Shown here: one piece after another, positions 21,960 to 33,290 of the stretch
Position numbering within the stretch: the stretch's first letter is position 1
Layout of the letters: each line of letters begins with the position of its first letter
Source: Heliocybe sulcata
Taxonomy: Eukaryota; Basidiomycota; Agaricomycetes; Gloeophyllales; Gloeophyllaceae
Direction: 5' to 3'
DNA length: 64,000 nt
Assembly: GCA_004369045.1 (NCBI GenBank)
Contig: ML213504.1
Span: 529,508 to 593,507 of the forward strand
The notes under the pieces: model-generated
What the model saw: the letters and a program-made list of their open reading frames with translations, nothing else
The model's database searches: none
Told to the model about the DNA's origin: nothing
Program-made: the position numbers and the translations under genes

Positions 21960-23011
21960 ATGTCGTTCTCTCGCTCTTACGCCGCCCTCGGCCTTAGCAA
22001 CCGCCTCGTCATTGCCCGCACGCTGGCGTCGCGTCGGTCGGCGACACTCATCGCGACTCGTTTGCACTCGACCACGCCTTCTCGTCGTGCTGAGCCTGTG
22101 CCAGACCATCTAGCCATGCCGCCGACTCGCTCGCCACCGGACACGGGCAATCTCATGGCTCATAACGAGCCTGACAAGCATATCGATCCGTACAAGAATG
22201 GTCCCGGCGCCATCGACAAAGCCGTTCACATATTCTTCTTCACCGAGATCCTCCGAGGTATGATTAACCGATTCATCAGGGTGGTCTGTGCTTACAGGAC
22301 TCTGCGACGGTTGTCAGGGATGTGGATTGTGCTGGAGCAGTTCTTCCGACCCCCCTATACTATCATGTACCCGTTCGAGAAGGGCCCACTTTCTCCTCGC
22401 TTCCGCGGAGAGCATGCTTTAAGACGGTACCCCAGCGGTGAAGAGCGTTGCATTGGTATGTCGTAAGGTTCGTGCCCTTTCTTTCCTAACGGTTCATTGC
22501 ACCCCAGCGTGCAAACTCTGTGAAGCAATTTGCCCTGCTCAGGCGATTACGATTGAGAGCGAGGCGCGTGAGGACGGATCGAGAAGAACCACAAAATACG
22601 GTACGAAACCATGTCCTTCCATGCGTTCCTGCAGGGTCTTATGTCCCACACCTTCGCCTTCAGATATCGACATGACGAAATGTATTTACTGCGGTTTCTG
22701 TCAAGAGGCCTGCCCAGTAGATGCCATAGTGGAGAGTGCGTTCACACCCATTCTCCGGTAGTCCTCTTGCACTCGAGCTGATCGTTCCCTCTTTAGCTCA
22801 AAATCAGGAATTCTCCACGGAGACCCGCGAGGAGCTTCTGTACAATAAAGAGAAGCTTCTCGCCAACGGGGACAGGGCCGAAGCTGAAATTGCTGCCAAT
22901 ATGCATGGTGCGTGTTCGGCTGGCTTATCAATACGCCAACTGTGATTTGTCAATGCTTGACTAACGCGCCGTTTCTTTCTCGGCGTTATAGCGGACCATG
23001 TCTATCGGTGA
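21960..23011 (+). CDS. NDUFS8: NADH:ubiquinone oxidoreductase 23-kDa Fe-S subunit (NDUFS8/TYKY)
   Basis: Peripheral-arm subunit of mitochondrial complex I carrying clusters N6a and N6b. ATG 21960 begins [20 protein letters not shown], a clear Arg/Ser-rich presequence. Conserved core: [40 protein letters not shown], then the first 4Fe-4S motif [18 protein letters not shown] and the second [19 protein letters not shown]. All eight cysteines of the two ferredoxin motifs are present. The C-terminus ([20 protein letters not shown], ending ADHVYR) needs a final small exon after the 22911 donor; its stop is at 23009-23011. Shares a short divergent promoter with prefoldin 2. Confidence 0.95.
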
Positions 23012-23349
23012 AGGCCAATCCATCCCGCCGATGGGCTGGACAGAGGCTGGAGCGGTTGCTCGAAGACGGCTTTTGTACATGCCTGAATATGCCAGCCAAT
23101 ACATATGTGCCCGTGTCATCGCCGAATGATTTTAAGGTGCTCTGCTCATTCTAGAGGTACAGAAAATATCTTGCGAGGGTCGCTTCAGCAACTTTTCTTA
23201 TCAGAGAAGTGTAATGGAATAACAGCCGTTCTAATGTCCACAGTTTACATTCCAGATATCCAAAGCTGCGAGGAACGCAACGCACAGTAAGGCAGTAGAG
23301 TCTTGTCCGATATTGGGTGATTTCAACATCCCAATTTTGCATGAGTACC

Positions 23350-24876
23350 TCACCAGTCCTCCCAGCCATCATCGTGCTTCTTATTGGCAGACGTGTTTGC
23401 GGACGCACTGGCAGTGTCTGATGGGCGACTTGGCCCATGGCTGTCGTATAGGTTGGGCCCTGAGCTCCGGCCATGGTCGCTGCTACTGAACTCCCCGAAG
23501 AATTCGTCGTCGTCGTGGTACAATCCAGAGTGCTCCCCATACTGGTCTTGGCCCACAGCGCCATACCCACTCCTGTCCGGCCGGCCGAGCCCCATCCTGT
23601 CCTTGACGCCCCCAACGGTACTCGCGACGTCGACGCCGAGCTGGCGCCTCCCCCAATCATTTGCGCTGCTGCCAACCTCGCCAGCTTTGGCGACGTAGCC
23701 CTTGACGCTCGCTTGGAAAGTTGGATCCTGGACTCTCTGAATGCCAGGCTGGATGACATTCTCGGACACCGCCTTCGTGGCGCCAGCAACGGCTGTCGAG
23801 AAGAGAGACCAGCCCTTGCTGAGTGCCGCCATAGGGTTCTCTTGTAGATCAGACAAGGTGGGAGCCGCCGCTGAGGACATGCCAAAGGAAGGGTGCTGTG
23901 ACCCTGACGACGGAGACGGCGTACTTCCAAAGCCTTGATACCGTCCACCTTGAGAGGGTGGAAGGTCGTCGGGTCGGGAGGCGTTAGCCTGCCCTAGTCT
24001 TGAGAAGTAGTTCTCGTTGGCGGACTTTTGGTCTAAGGGCGGAGACGATGCCCCAGATGGGTTCGGCGAGTACGAGAGGGAGGATGGGGATGTCGGACGG
24101 GAGTCGCGGAAGCTGTTGCCCGTGTTGGAGCGGGCCGAAGCCCGCGATTTCCTCAGCCCTTGTGCAGACGAGGGTCGGCCGGGCGAATTCGTGCCTGCGC
24201 CAGGTGCATTGTGATTTACTGGTGGAGAAGATGGCTCCCAAGGTTTCCCTGCTAACTCTGCATCCAGCTGCAATAGAAAGCTTGTTATTGCTTTGACGTA
24301 GGCGGTGATGTTATAGACGAACCTTCTCGCGGTATTGAGTAGCGGCCCAACAGTGATAAGTCTCGTAAGGGCTTAATGCGTCGTTGTAGCCACCTTCAGC
24401 AGGGTAGGATTGCATAAATGCCCGGAACGGCGCGTTTCCTCCGAGCTTCGCGGAACAGCAATATGAGCTGGAAGACGCAGTGTCACACACGCGACACGCT
24501 GACCTTCATTCTCCTGATCTGCTCGTCTTGCCAGGTGTCCATCGACACTGACCTCACGAAGCTACGGCATGGAAGGTCCCCAGTTCGTATCTTCCCGTAT
24601 GATCCAAGCATAGCTTCTCACCTGATGTGCACGCCAAAGCCCCGATGCGTCCCAGCACATTGCAGGCATAAAAAGACCGCGAAGCTATGGAGAGGTGCCC
24701 ACGGACGTATGTTATTTTGGCGCGGACGCGATCCTTGGGGCGAGTGGCTTCGGACCTTACCTGAGCGAGGCCCATTGTGGATTCGGGTTGCCACAGTCTA
24801 TGCATGTCTTGTTCTTCAAATCTTCCCGTTTGATGAGGTCCTGCAGGGTCTTTCTAGCCAGGGCCTGGTCCGTCAT
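23350..24876 (-). CDS. ArfGAP (Gcs1/ArfGAP1 type)
   Basis: GTPase-activating protein for Arf1, acting in COPI transport at the Golgi. The start at 24876 gives MTDQALARKTLQDLIKREDL, then the ArfGAP zinc finger CIDCGNPNPQWASL…FLCLQC, with C-x2-C-x16-C-x2-C spacing across an intron. The catalytic Arg follows in GTHRGFGVHI, then FVRSVSMDTWQDEQIRRMK. The tail is long, Ser/Pro-rich and disordered, with an amphipathic stretch (GWSLFSTAVAGATKAVSENV) comparable to ALPS curvature sensors. It closes with KKHDDGWEDW, a WxxW/F-type end resembling coatomer-binding motifs of ArfGAP1. All finger ligands are present. At least three introns lie in the N-terminal half; the last exon is long. Confidence 0.93.
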
Positions 24877-26522
24877 GGTGAACTGGAAGGTGAATTGATG
24901 GCGTATTGTGCGAAGCCAGCGAATGGCTCGTGGGACCGGAAATAGCCGCGCCACTCCATTCCAAGTCACCTATTGGATGCACTTGACTTCGTACTCGAGC
25001 TCTAAGAGCGCTCTACTGTCCTCGCAGGCACCCATCTATCTGATGTCCGGCAAATCTCGGGTCGTATATTCATCCATTTTGGTTCTCTTCAGCCCTGATG
25101 AAATCTGTACACGGGTGCACGCGGCATTAGACAGGTCAAAGACAAGGTATCTACAATAATGGCCGATGCGCGACCGTCAAACGCGGACCAGCTCTTCATG
25201 CATCACTATTGAGACATTATTGCTCGCAACCCGTCTGTCATGTAAGCTTTCTGGGTCGTGGCCCCAGGAATAGTGCACTCCGGAATATGGACCCAACCAG
25301 ACAAACCTGTGCGTCTTCGTCTATTCGCGTATTACAGTGTCGATGATTAGATCCTATTCGCGGATACTGCAACAAATAGGCACTCAGTAACATCATAGCG
25401 CTGCTTCCTTTCTTTGTCAGTGCGATCGCTATTGGAAACGTACGGTTGCTGCTCAATTCCCGAGAGGAGTAACGTGCCTCTATCACGCGCGTCTCTCCAC
25501 CGGCGGAGTCTGCGTGCTGGACGGTGAAGAGGGCAACGCCGGGGAGTATCTTCGTCAGCCCGCGCGAGAAGCAGGCCGGAGCATAGCTCTCGACGTTCAT
25601 CTTGGCAATACATTGGAAGGCTCGCCGTCTCACAGTCCTCAGTCCTGAGTAGCGTCGCTATTATACTCTCAGGCGGTGGCGTGAAGGGGGGAAACGCGGG
25701 CCCACTGCAGTCCCGAACGACCGAAAGGCGTCGTCGGCCGTTCGGGACTCGAGGTAAGTGTGATTGAGCCAATATTAACGTTGACAGGGATTATCTTGGA
25801 AACACGGTACTCACCAAAAGCGTCAAGTCTGACCGAGGAGACGGAACGTTCAAAGCACTCGTGATCGCAATGTTGTTCGGCTACAACTCAAATTGTCGGG
25901 GCCTGTGGGCTGCAAGAGTCGTTGCTGCCACGGTTCACGGCATCAGTGGGACGCTCGTGATGGTGGGAGCAGGGTGTTCGTCGGCAAGAGTGATGAGCGT
26001 GGGTCGGGGGGGTATATCAGATAAGAACAGAAGCAAATGTATGCGAGAAGCGTCCGAGCTATAGCTGTAGTCGGTGCAGGGGTAGCTGCCATATTAGCGA
26101 GGGATTAGAGCAGCAGCGCGACTACATATCGGGCCCATCTGCACGCAAACGCTGCTCGCTGCAAATAGCATTTGAACGCGAAAAGTTCCACTGGCCGGAG
26201 AATCAGGCCATAGCGCGTGCAGACCGTCTATTTGGCTTCCGCCATCGACCACCAACGCCTCCAGACGCTGCGACCGAAATACTCTCGACAATACGCGTTG
26301 GAGGCGGATTCGTCGTGTGAACGCGAGCGCGAGCGGAGTCGAGCCTTAACATCATCTTCCCAAGCTCGCCCTCCAGACTGTCCCTTGTCCTCTCCTCCTC
26401 CTCTCCTCTCTGCATGCCACATCGCCCTCAGTAATGATCCAGAAAGTCGCCATAAATCGTTTCGGCACCCATGCTTCAGCGGCGCCTTCCGCACGTCACG
26501 CCGTTCCAGATGACCCAAACGT
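24877..26522. other. intergenic, 1.6 kb, with an 11-bp-arm inverted repeat
   Basis: Between divergent ArfGAP and the velvet gene. Frames on the - strand at 25238-25772 overlap in different phases and lack domain patterns. The inverted repeat at 25709-25749 is listed separately. No RNA or mobile element is recognised. Confidence 0.45.
25709..25749. repeat. inverted repeat, 11-bp perfect arms, 19-nt loop
   Basis: AGTCCCGAACG (25709-25719) pairs perfectly with CGTTCGGGACT (25739-25749). The GC-rich stem would be a stable hairpin in single-stranded DNA or RNA. Nothing else marks it as a transposon end or terminator. Confidence 0.6.
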
Positions 26523-28671
26523 ATGGACCCAGGGTTCCGGTACCAAGTTAGTGGAGAGTTCATTAAACCCGGGCCCGCTGTTCAAGATGCTCTTTCACTG
26601 ACTTCTCGCTGTCTGCAAAAATGTAGGACGTATTCCTTAGACGTAGTCCAGCATCCCATTCGTGCTCGCATGTGTGGCTTTGGCGATAAAGTGCGTTGTT
26701 TGCCTTCCCTGATTCGACGCGCGTCAGACTTGACGGACCCGATGTACAGGATCGACGTCCGCTAGCCCCTGCGGCAGTGGCCAAGATGATAGTCCGAAAT
26801 CCAGACGGTAGTCTTGTAGAAGTCGAGTCAGTTTATCCTTGCAGTGGGCTCGGATATTGCACCTCATCATCATGCCCAGCGACATCGACTACTCCTTCTT
26901 CGTTGTCACTGTCGATCTCTGGTCTTCCGACTGCAAGCAGGAGATGAATCTAGTCCTGCATCCGTCATCGTCGGACAGGTACCCGAACAATTCTGGCAAT
27001 AACAGTGCGAGCACGTCTCCTCACGCAAGCAAACCCCGAAGGCGTACAGGCGCCTCGGGATCCGCAGCTGCTTCTCGCTCGGACGAACAGAGTCCAGCTG
27101 CTGAACAGTCGCCCTTGACCCCCTCCGCCTATTCCGCGAGGCACCCCAACGACACATCGGTAAATGGCATTTTGTCTTCTCTGGATGGAGCAAAATGTAA
27201 CATCTCTTCCTCCGAATCGGTCTTCCTTAGCAACCCACAGCTTCGAACGGATCAGCTTCTTACCTTCCCTCAACCTCAACCCCAGGCTACAATGCTACGA
27301 ACAGCCAATTGCCATATCAGCCTCAGTCCGCTCCACAGGAGGCGCAGGTGCCGGGCGCTTACCACCACGAGAACCCGTACGCGCCCGATCCCTGGGGCTA
27401 CGCCAATCAGACTCATCCGTCACACCCTACCATGGAAAGAGCACCATCGCAGAACCAGTACACACCGTCTTTGCCTTCTATCCATACATTCGGCCGTAAT
27501 CCGGCAACGACACCTACGAGCGCTAACGGAAATTCCTGGCAACCTGACCATCGCCACGAACCCAACGGCTCCGGGACCCAGTCGACTAATTCTTTCCGCC
27601 AATGGCCTACGGCCACCGATCCTGGCAATTTCTCTTCGGAGCATGCTTCACATGCTACTCCTGTCGCTCCCTCTGCCATTGACCCTGCTCTCAGGACGAA
27701 CGGCTCAACAGCCCTTCCCCCACCGCCCACAAGTGACATGCGGGAGACAAGCTCCTGGGGCCATCCGCCTCCCCTGCCCGACGCATACCCCGCCCAGTCA
27801 TACGCTCAGTCAACGACACCTAATGCTGCTCCTGGTTACGACAATCAAGTATCGCCTGTATTATATGCTTCTGCTTCCGCTGCTTATTCCCAGAACACGC
27901 ATGCTTCGTCTGCCCATGCTCAATACCAAGCTCCGTACCCACCTAATCCCGCCCCTGCCCCGCCGCCTGCTGTTCCCTTACCGCGTCACACGTATACGCG
28001 CACCCTCGTAGGTCCACTAGCCGCTAATGCCTCCAGACTGCTGGACGAAAACCGGAGACCCGGGATCTTTTTCCTGTTCCAGGACCTTTCCATCCGTACC
28101 GAAGGTAAAGCTTATCTCGAGCGATCTCTGTCTCAAAATTTAAACAACTAAGCAAGGCTCACTCTTTTTACCGACAGGTACATTCAGATTGAGACTACGT
28201 CTTATGAACATAGGCGCGTAAGTATCAGGCATATCATCCTTCAGTTTTCTCGCCGACGTCCTGGATCCCTTTTAGCCCCCCCGCTCCCGATCACGGCTCC
28301 CTCCGTGTGCACACGACTCATTCGCCGATCCTGGCTCAAACCTTCACGGACCCTTTTACAGTATTCTCAGCTAAGCGATTCCCGGGGGTTCCAGGTAAGA
28401 GCCGGGTCGTAGTAGTGATTGTCGTAGCATATACGTTATAAGGGCAACAAATTACTGATACACCACCAGACACAACGCCCCTTTCTATCGCATTCGGGAA
28501 CCAAGGTCAGAAGCTACCCTTGGTGAGTTCTTCCCTGCCCCTCCTTATGGTGAACCCCCCTCGGGGCTGACCCTGCCACCCTAGCGTAACCGTAACGGCC
28601 CGAGTAAGAATGGTCGGAAGCGGCGACGCGGAGGAGGATCAGAAGGCTCCGATGACGATTCCGACGATTAA
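26523..28671 (+). CDS. velB: velvet-domain regulator, VelB type
   Basis: Fungal velvet transcription regulators couple development and secondary metabolism; VelB pairs with VeA or VosA and binds DNA through an NF-kB-like fold. Exons 26523-26690, 26750-26826, 26880-27196, 27241-28104, 28178-28217, 28276-28394, 28470-28522 and 28585-28671 sum to 575 codons in frame. The first half of the domain is SLDVVQHPIRARMCGFGDKD, RRPLAPAAVAKMIVRNPDG, SFFVVTVDLWSSD. The second half is RTLVGPLAANASRLLDEN, GIFFLFQDLSIRTEGTFRLR, VFSAKRFPGVPDTTPLSIAF and GNQGQKLPLRNR, the VelB-typical end. Between the halves lies a ~320-residue Pro/Ser/His-rich insertion. The basic tail (KNGRKRRRGGG) can serve as an NLS. The true N-terminus is uncertain: 26523 is the first ATG in frame, and an extra 5' exon is possible. 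Confidence 0.9.
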
Positions 28672-28787
28672 CGAAACCGATAGAGCCGCACCGCGACAGG
28701 CCTGGGAGACGCTGGTGCGAAGAATCCGGTGCTATTCCTTGAACAGCCACTCTATTTCTGGGTTCCATCTGTTATGATGATCTTATC

Positions 28788-31700
28788 CTACGCTTGTATA
28801 TCCCTTGTCCGTAATGCACGATCGCGCCGGTGGTGTTGCACCACCTCAACGGCCTGAGGAGAGTTCGTATGCAAACGCTTGAGTGTTTCGTCGCAGAGAC
28901 GAGCTTTGGCCACCCTCTTCTCCTCGTCCTCGTCTTCGTCCGATGGCATCTCAGCGATCTTCTCCGGTTGCACAGGCTCTACGACCTGCCCCCTTTCCAA
29001 GCTGGCAAGCGCCCAACCCAGTACGTCGAGGGTCGCGTTATGAGGTTTCCATTGGTTCCAGGCCGGAGAAACTTGGTGAAGAATGTGTAGTGGGTGTCCA
29101 AAGTCGTTTAAATCTTCTTCCTCGATGTTCGCGAGGCCTTCAAACCACGTGGCAGCTCTCTTACTAGCAGCCGCCCGGCGTTCTGCTATGCGTATTGCTG
29201 GAGCATTAGCTTCCGCAGATTTCACATCCTCCTCAAGCGTAGAATCAAATAGCAGTGGGGTTTCGGGGCTCGTTGGACGTGAACTAATGATCCGTTGACT
29301 TTGCAGTTGGTACGGTATGATCACTTTCTCCAGAGTCTCGAAGGCGCGCTCTATCTCCCCAGCGCGCACCAGCGCAACAGCAAGATGATTCCAGTTGTGC
29401 GAGTCGAAGGTGAAGCCGAACATTTGCAACTTCTTCCAGGTCAAGGCAATCTCCAAGTGCAGACCGCCAGCAGACAGAGCATCGATGTAGATTGATAAAG
29501 GGATACACAGAAGGGTAGGATGTCGTCGGACTCCGTTTTGAGAAGGCACTTCGCCCTCCCCAAAGAGCGCATCAATGTTGGACATGTCCATGGCGCGTTG
29601 GAATATCTGCGGCCATGTCTTGAGGATGGCTTCGGTATCCCCTTTGCGCCGGTGTGCATCGAGGAGCATAGAAAGGAGACCGATTGTCGGTTCGCCCCCG
29701 GCATTCAGCATCGTCTGAAATAGTCTTTCCACGCTCCCGGGGTCGGCTCTCCGAGTATAGGCCGCCATTAGAGGAGAATACACGTGGTCCAGGGCCGCTT
29801 CCCTCCCTCCAGCCGCTATCTCCCATTGCCGCCCGTCGGGATCCGTATTCATCAGATAGCTTATGAAATCCTCCGCCGATTTCAAGCCATCGTCGGTGTC
29901 CTCAGTAGAGTAGGCCTTGACCACAGAGGCGAACGTGACAGCAGTGGGCTGAACTTCACGCACGCGCATCTCATCATAGACTTTCTTCGCCCGCGCTCTG
30001 TCTCCCACGCGCAGATAACCAGCCATGAGAATAGTCATGACATACGTGTTGATATGCCGGTTGGATCGCCACTGCTCTGAAATCTGGTCCATCTGCCTGA
30101 AAATTTGAGCTGCGACGTCCATCATCCCAGCATCGCAGGCAGACTGCACTAATAGAGCAAACGTATAGGCGTCCGGCCGTATCTTGACATCGCTCAGCTT
30201 ATCAAAGAGAGCTGATACAATCGAGAAGGGAGCGCCGATCAAGACGTACGCCTTCAGGATCGTATTATAGACGGCAGGGCTGAGTCGGAAGTGACGGAAG
30301 CGCGATGCCTTCAGATAATCGAAGACACGGATAACCCCTTGCCAGGAGCCCGCCTCGACATGGGCGTTCATCAGTGTCACTAGCATCTGCCGGTCCGGCT
30401 TGACGCCTTCATCTAGACAACGCTTGAAGATAGCCTCCGCAGCGACGGGATCCTTGCGGCGAGCTAAGGCACCAATGACGGTAGTGTAGGCCACATGATT
30501 GGGCGCCATGCCCGCCAGCCGCATCTGGCTCATGACATCCGACACAAACTCGACGTCGCCCCGCTTAGCATAGCTCTGCAGTATGATGTTGTAGACGTGC
30601 TCGTCAGGCATGACACCGGCCTTCGCCATCCGATCCAGCCAGTGGTTCATACCATCAGTATCAAGGCGCTGCGCGTAAGCCAGAATGACAGTGCTATAAT
30701 GTATGACCAATGGAGGTGCCGCTGGTACTTCCCCATCGGCAGGCTCTGGAAAGAATTGATGGAAGAGGGCGACCACTCTTCGTGTGTCTCCGACAACAGC
30801 GCTTGCATGCATTAGCATGGCTACGTCCGGTGCAGTAACCCAGCCGTTTTTTTGCAGGAGGTCATAATGCTCCTCAGCTCGTTCGACATTCCCTTCTCGG
30901 CCGAATAGGTACAACCCAGTAGACAGATGAATCTTCATGCTGAGACCGGCTAATGAATCCGTAACCTGCCAGAATATTGAAGTGGCCAGCTCGAAAAAGT
31001 CGGCACGCGCCAGTTCTCGCACTAGCAGTAACCGGCTGGGAACCGAGGCGGTTAACGACTGATTTTGCATTTCTTCAAGAACGTCTAAAGCATCCTCCGG
31101 AAGACCAGCATCATTCAGGACTAGCATAAGAAGCTCTCCAATCCGGGTTCTCTGATCCTTATCCCATTCAGTCCGCTGCTGAGATAGAATACGTGCAGGA
31201 GAGGGTGCCTCGCGCAGCACCCTGTGCACGGTGGTGCGTAACGCGAGAGCCGGGTTAACTAAAGACGGAGGTAGCGCATATTGCCTTCGTCCTCGAATAT
31301 AGGGAGCGAGCGTCTTCCAATGATCCAGAAGGAAGGTTAAGCCTCGGGTGATACCTTCATTGTGGACCATAGACAAGAAAACAGCCTCGAAAACTGGGAC
31401 GACGTGCACCAGATCGGAATGAGGTAGACGAGCCTCCATGACATGCTGCAAGAAATCGGTCGCCTCGTCCAGATCATGAGCTAGGGCTGAGGCACGAGCG
31501 AGCACGCAGTTGCGGAAAAGCTCCTGTTTTGGGCTGAGGCGTTCCGGAGCGATTCGGCGTAGAATAGCAAGTACTCGCACACCCCAGTTGCGGAGCTCCT
31601 CCAGACTGAGTGCGCTGTCATACGAGGCCTCCGCGCGTTCCACTAAGCGGGTCGCGAAATCCAACAGGTCGGAAGTCTCTACTACGTCAATAGCCCCTCT

Positions 31701-31928
31701 CGTGAGTGCAGCAGAATATGCCGCCCATGCCTTTTCCAGGGTGAACTCCTCTTTGGACCAAGTCTTGTAGGCTGTAAATTGCAGAAGACGGTCCGACCTG
31801 CTGGAACTCGCAGAGGAGGAGGCGGTCCGGGCAGCGGAGAGACCAGCTGCTGTTCGTTTATGCATCATAGGTCCCCCCAATACAGGCTTCTGTCCGATGT
31901 GCATCAGAGAGCTTTTAGGGGACCGCAC
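28788..31928 (-). CDS. large pentatricopeptide-repeat protein, probably mitochondrial
   Basis: A single uninterrupted frame of 1,046 codons, striking among intron-rich neighbours. PPR motifs run through the middle: VIHYSTVILAYAQRLDTDGM, VMPDEHVYNIILQSYAKRGD, MAPNHVAYTTVIGALARRKD, VKPDRQMLVTLMNAHVEAGS, LSPAVYNTILKAYVLIGAPF, IRPDAYTFALLVQSACDAGM, INTYVMTILMAGYLRVGDRA and VQPTAVTFASVVKAYSTEDT. Such proteins bind organellar RNA and control stability or translation. The N-terminus is Arg/Ser/Ala-rich (HKRTAAGLSAARTASSSASS), fitting mitochondrial import. ATGs at 31928, 31904, 31868 and 31865 are possible; the last two begin right before the presequence and leave room for a leader, so they are favoured. 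The target RNA cannot be told. Confidence 0.93.
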   Translation of the reverse strand: MRSPKSSLMHIGQKPVLGGPMMHKRTAAGLSAARTASSSASSSRSDRLLQFTAYKTWSKEEFTLEKAWAAYSAALTRGAIDVVETSDLLDFATRLVERAEASYDSALSLEELRNWGVRVLAILRRIAPERLSPKQELFRNCVLARASALAHDLDEATDFLQHVMEARLPHSDLVHVVPVFEAVFLSMVHNEGITRGLTFLLDHWKTLAPYIRGRRQYALPPSLVNPALALRTTVHRVLREAPSPARILSQQRTEWDKDQRTRIGELLMLVLNDAGLPEDALDVLEEMQNQSLTASVPSRLLLVRELARADFFELATSIFWQVTDSLAGLSMKIHLSTGLYLFGREGNVERAEEHYDLLQKNGWVTAPDVAMLMHASAVVGDTRRVVALFHQFFPEPADGEVPAAPPLVIHYSTVILAYAQRLDTDGMNHWLDRMAKAGVMPDEHVYNIILQSYAKRGDVEFVSDVMSQMRLAGMAPNHVAYTTVIGALARRKDPVAAEAIFKRCLDEGVKPDRQMLVTLMNAHVEAGSWQGVIRVFDYLKASRFRHFRLSPAVYNTILKAYVLIGAPFSIVSALFDKLSDVKIRPDAYTFALLVQSACDAGMMDVAAQIFRQMDQISEQWRSNRHINTYVMTILMAGYLRVGDRARAKKVYDEMRVREVQPTAVTFASVVKAYSTEDTDDGLKSAEDFISYLMNTDPDGRQWEIAAGGREAALDHVYSPLMAAYTRRADPGSVERLFQTMLNAGGEPTIGLLSMLLDAHRRKGDTEAILKTWPQIFQRAMDMSNIDALFGEGEVPSQNGVRRHPTLLCIPLSIYIDALSAGGLHLEIALTWKKLQMFGFTFDSHNWNHLAVALVRAGEIERAFETLEKVIIPYQLQSQRIISSRPTSPETPLLFDSTLEEDVKSAEANAPAIRIAERRAAASKRAATWFEGLANIEEEDLNDFGHPLHILHQVSPAWNQWKPHNATLDVLGWALASLERGQVVEPVQPEKIAEMPSDEDEDEEKRVAKARLCDETLKRLHTNSPQAVEVVQHHRRDRALRTRDIQA

Positions 31929-31937
31929 ACAAGGGCG

Positions 31938-32343
31938 ATGGAATTGACTCTGACGAGGAATTATTTCCGGCGTAATGAAGACACGCTTTTTGTCTATGAG
32001 ACTGTAAGACGAGAACCAACATCCTTACACAGGGTACTCACCAGAAATCCACCTCCTATCATCCATCGCATACTGATCGTAGTCCCCGAACAGCGTGTGC
32101 GCGAACGTGCACCTCGCGAGGCCGTCTGGAATAGCGTCTGCCCTCTCCTTCCCTTTGGTCCGCTTCAGGCGAGAACGGGATGCCTCTGGGAGACCCGTGC
32201 TGCCCATGGAGCGCACAATAACCTTGACTGCAGATCTCGACGAAGAACAGTATCCAGCAGTCGTTCGGCAGGCCAGAAGAGAGGTGAAGATAATGGCCCC
32301 TGCAGGCTCGAGCATCAAAGAGTTCCTTCTTCGGCCTGACTAG
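31938..32343 (+). CDS. small hypothetical protein, about 108 aa
   Basis: Two-exon model: 31938-32003 (MELTLTRNYFRRNEDTLFVY) and 32083-32343 (NSVCANVHLARPSGIASALS … VKIMAPAGSSIKEFLLRPD). The phase-0 join with GTAAGA donor and AG acceptor gives 109 codons including stop. The second half (MERTITLTADLDEEQYPAVV, RQARREVKIM) looks like real protein. No family recognised. The first exon's frame is also open through the intron to 32339, so an unspliced alternative of similar length exists. Its ATG is 9 bp from the farthest ATG of the divergent PPR gene. Confidence 0.5.
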
Positions 32344-32622
32344 AGCCTAACCTCCTCTTCACAAGCTCGTCAACAACTTCGAATTGCTATAGAGCTCAAT
32401 GCACCGAACATACCGTCAAGGAGAATGCAGAAAGGTCGAGATAAATGGCTGGGGAATAAATTGTGGCGGCAGCGAAGTGCGCATACATTTTGTTTGCCTT
32501 GTGCCGGCAGTAATCCGGCATTAGCCGTATCACGTGCCTTTGTAGGTCCTTGTAGTACTTACATACATTTCTTCTTTTCCTTTGGACAAGCTTCCGTCCT
32601 CCCTCAGCGCACACCGGACGAG

Positions 32623-33290
32623 ATGGAAGTTCCCAATCACGAGATCATCCTTGTCCCAGGAGTCGGCCAAGAAGGCAGAACAGAACTGCGCCAGCAATGC
32701 TACGACGTCCGCATCGCAGTCTTCGTAGACGAACAGGGCTTCCCCCTCGACGTCGAAATCGACGAGTCAGTCGCGCGTCCCAACCCATGCCCTGCCCTGC
32801 CGTAACACCTCTGTCGCAGAGCAGACGAAACCGCCGCCCATTTCTTGCTCCGTCTGGTCCCCTCCCTGACGCCCATAGGCACCATCCGGTCCTACAAAGC
32901 GACGAATGCGCCGTATTACAAGCTAAGCCGGCTGGCTGTACTAAAGGACTATCGGAAATACGGCTTCGGACGTGAACTAGTCCTCGCTTTGCACAACTGG
33001 GTTATCCAGGACGCGAAAGGCCGGGGCCTTACCGGGTCTGCGCCCGTAGTCTCCCACTCGCAAATACCGGTGAAACGGTTTTATGCCAAGTGAGATATAT
33101 CCCTGTACTTCCGATCCATCCGGCTGCGATCTCCTTACGCGTTCTCATCTCCTAGGCTGGGCTATGTCGAAGATGTGAGTACTAAGATCTGAGATTTCGC
33201 ACCTTCTACGACGTTTACATGTCCCAGGGAGAAGAATTCGACGAAGACGGCGCACCACACCAAAAAATGATTGCAAATCTGTCTATTTGA
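32623..33290 (+). CDS. GNAT-family N-acetyltransferase
   Basis: Small acetyl-CoA-dependent acetyltransferase. Exons 32623-32765, 32820-33089, a short one (…LGYVED), and the last ending TGA 33288-33290. Sequence marks: CYDVRIAVFVDEQGFPLDVE at the N-terminus, typical of the ElaA/YjcF-like branch; TPIGTIRSYK; then the CoA-binding region LSRLAVLKDYRKYGFGRELV, in which RKYGFGRE supplies the Q/R-x-x-G-x-G/A loop. The end, GEEFDEDGAPHQKMIANL, is highly typical of this branch. Length about 165-170 residues is normal. The substrate is unknown; related proteins act on small amines or glucosamine-6-phosphate. It lies tail-to-tail with the HMG gene. Confidence 0.88.
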
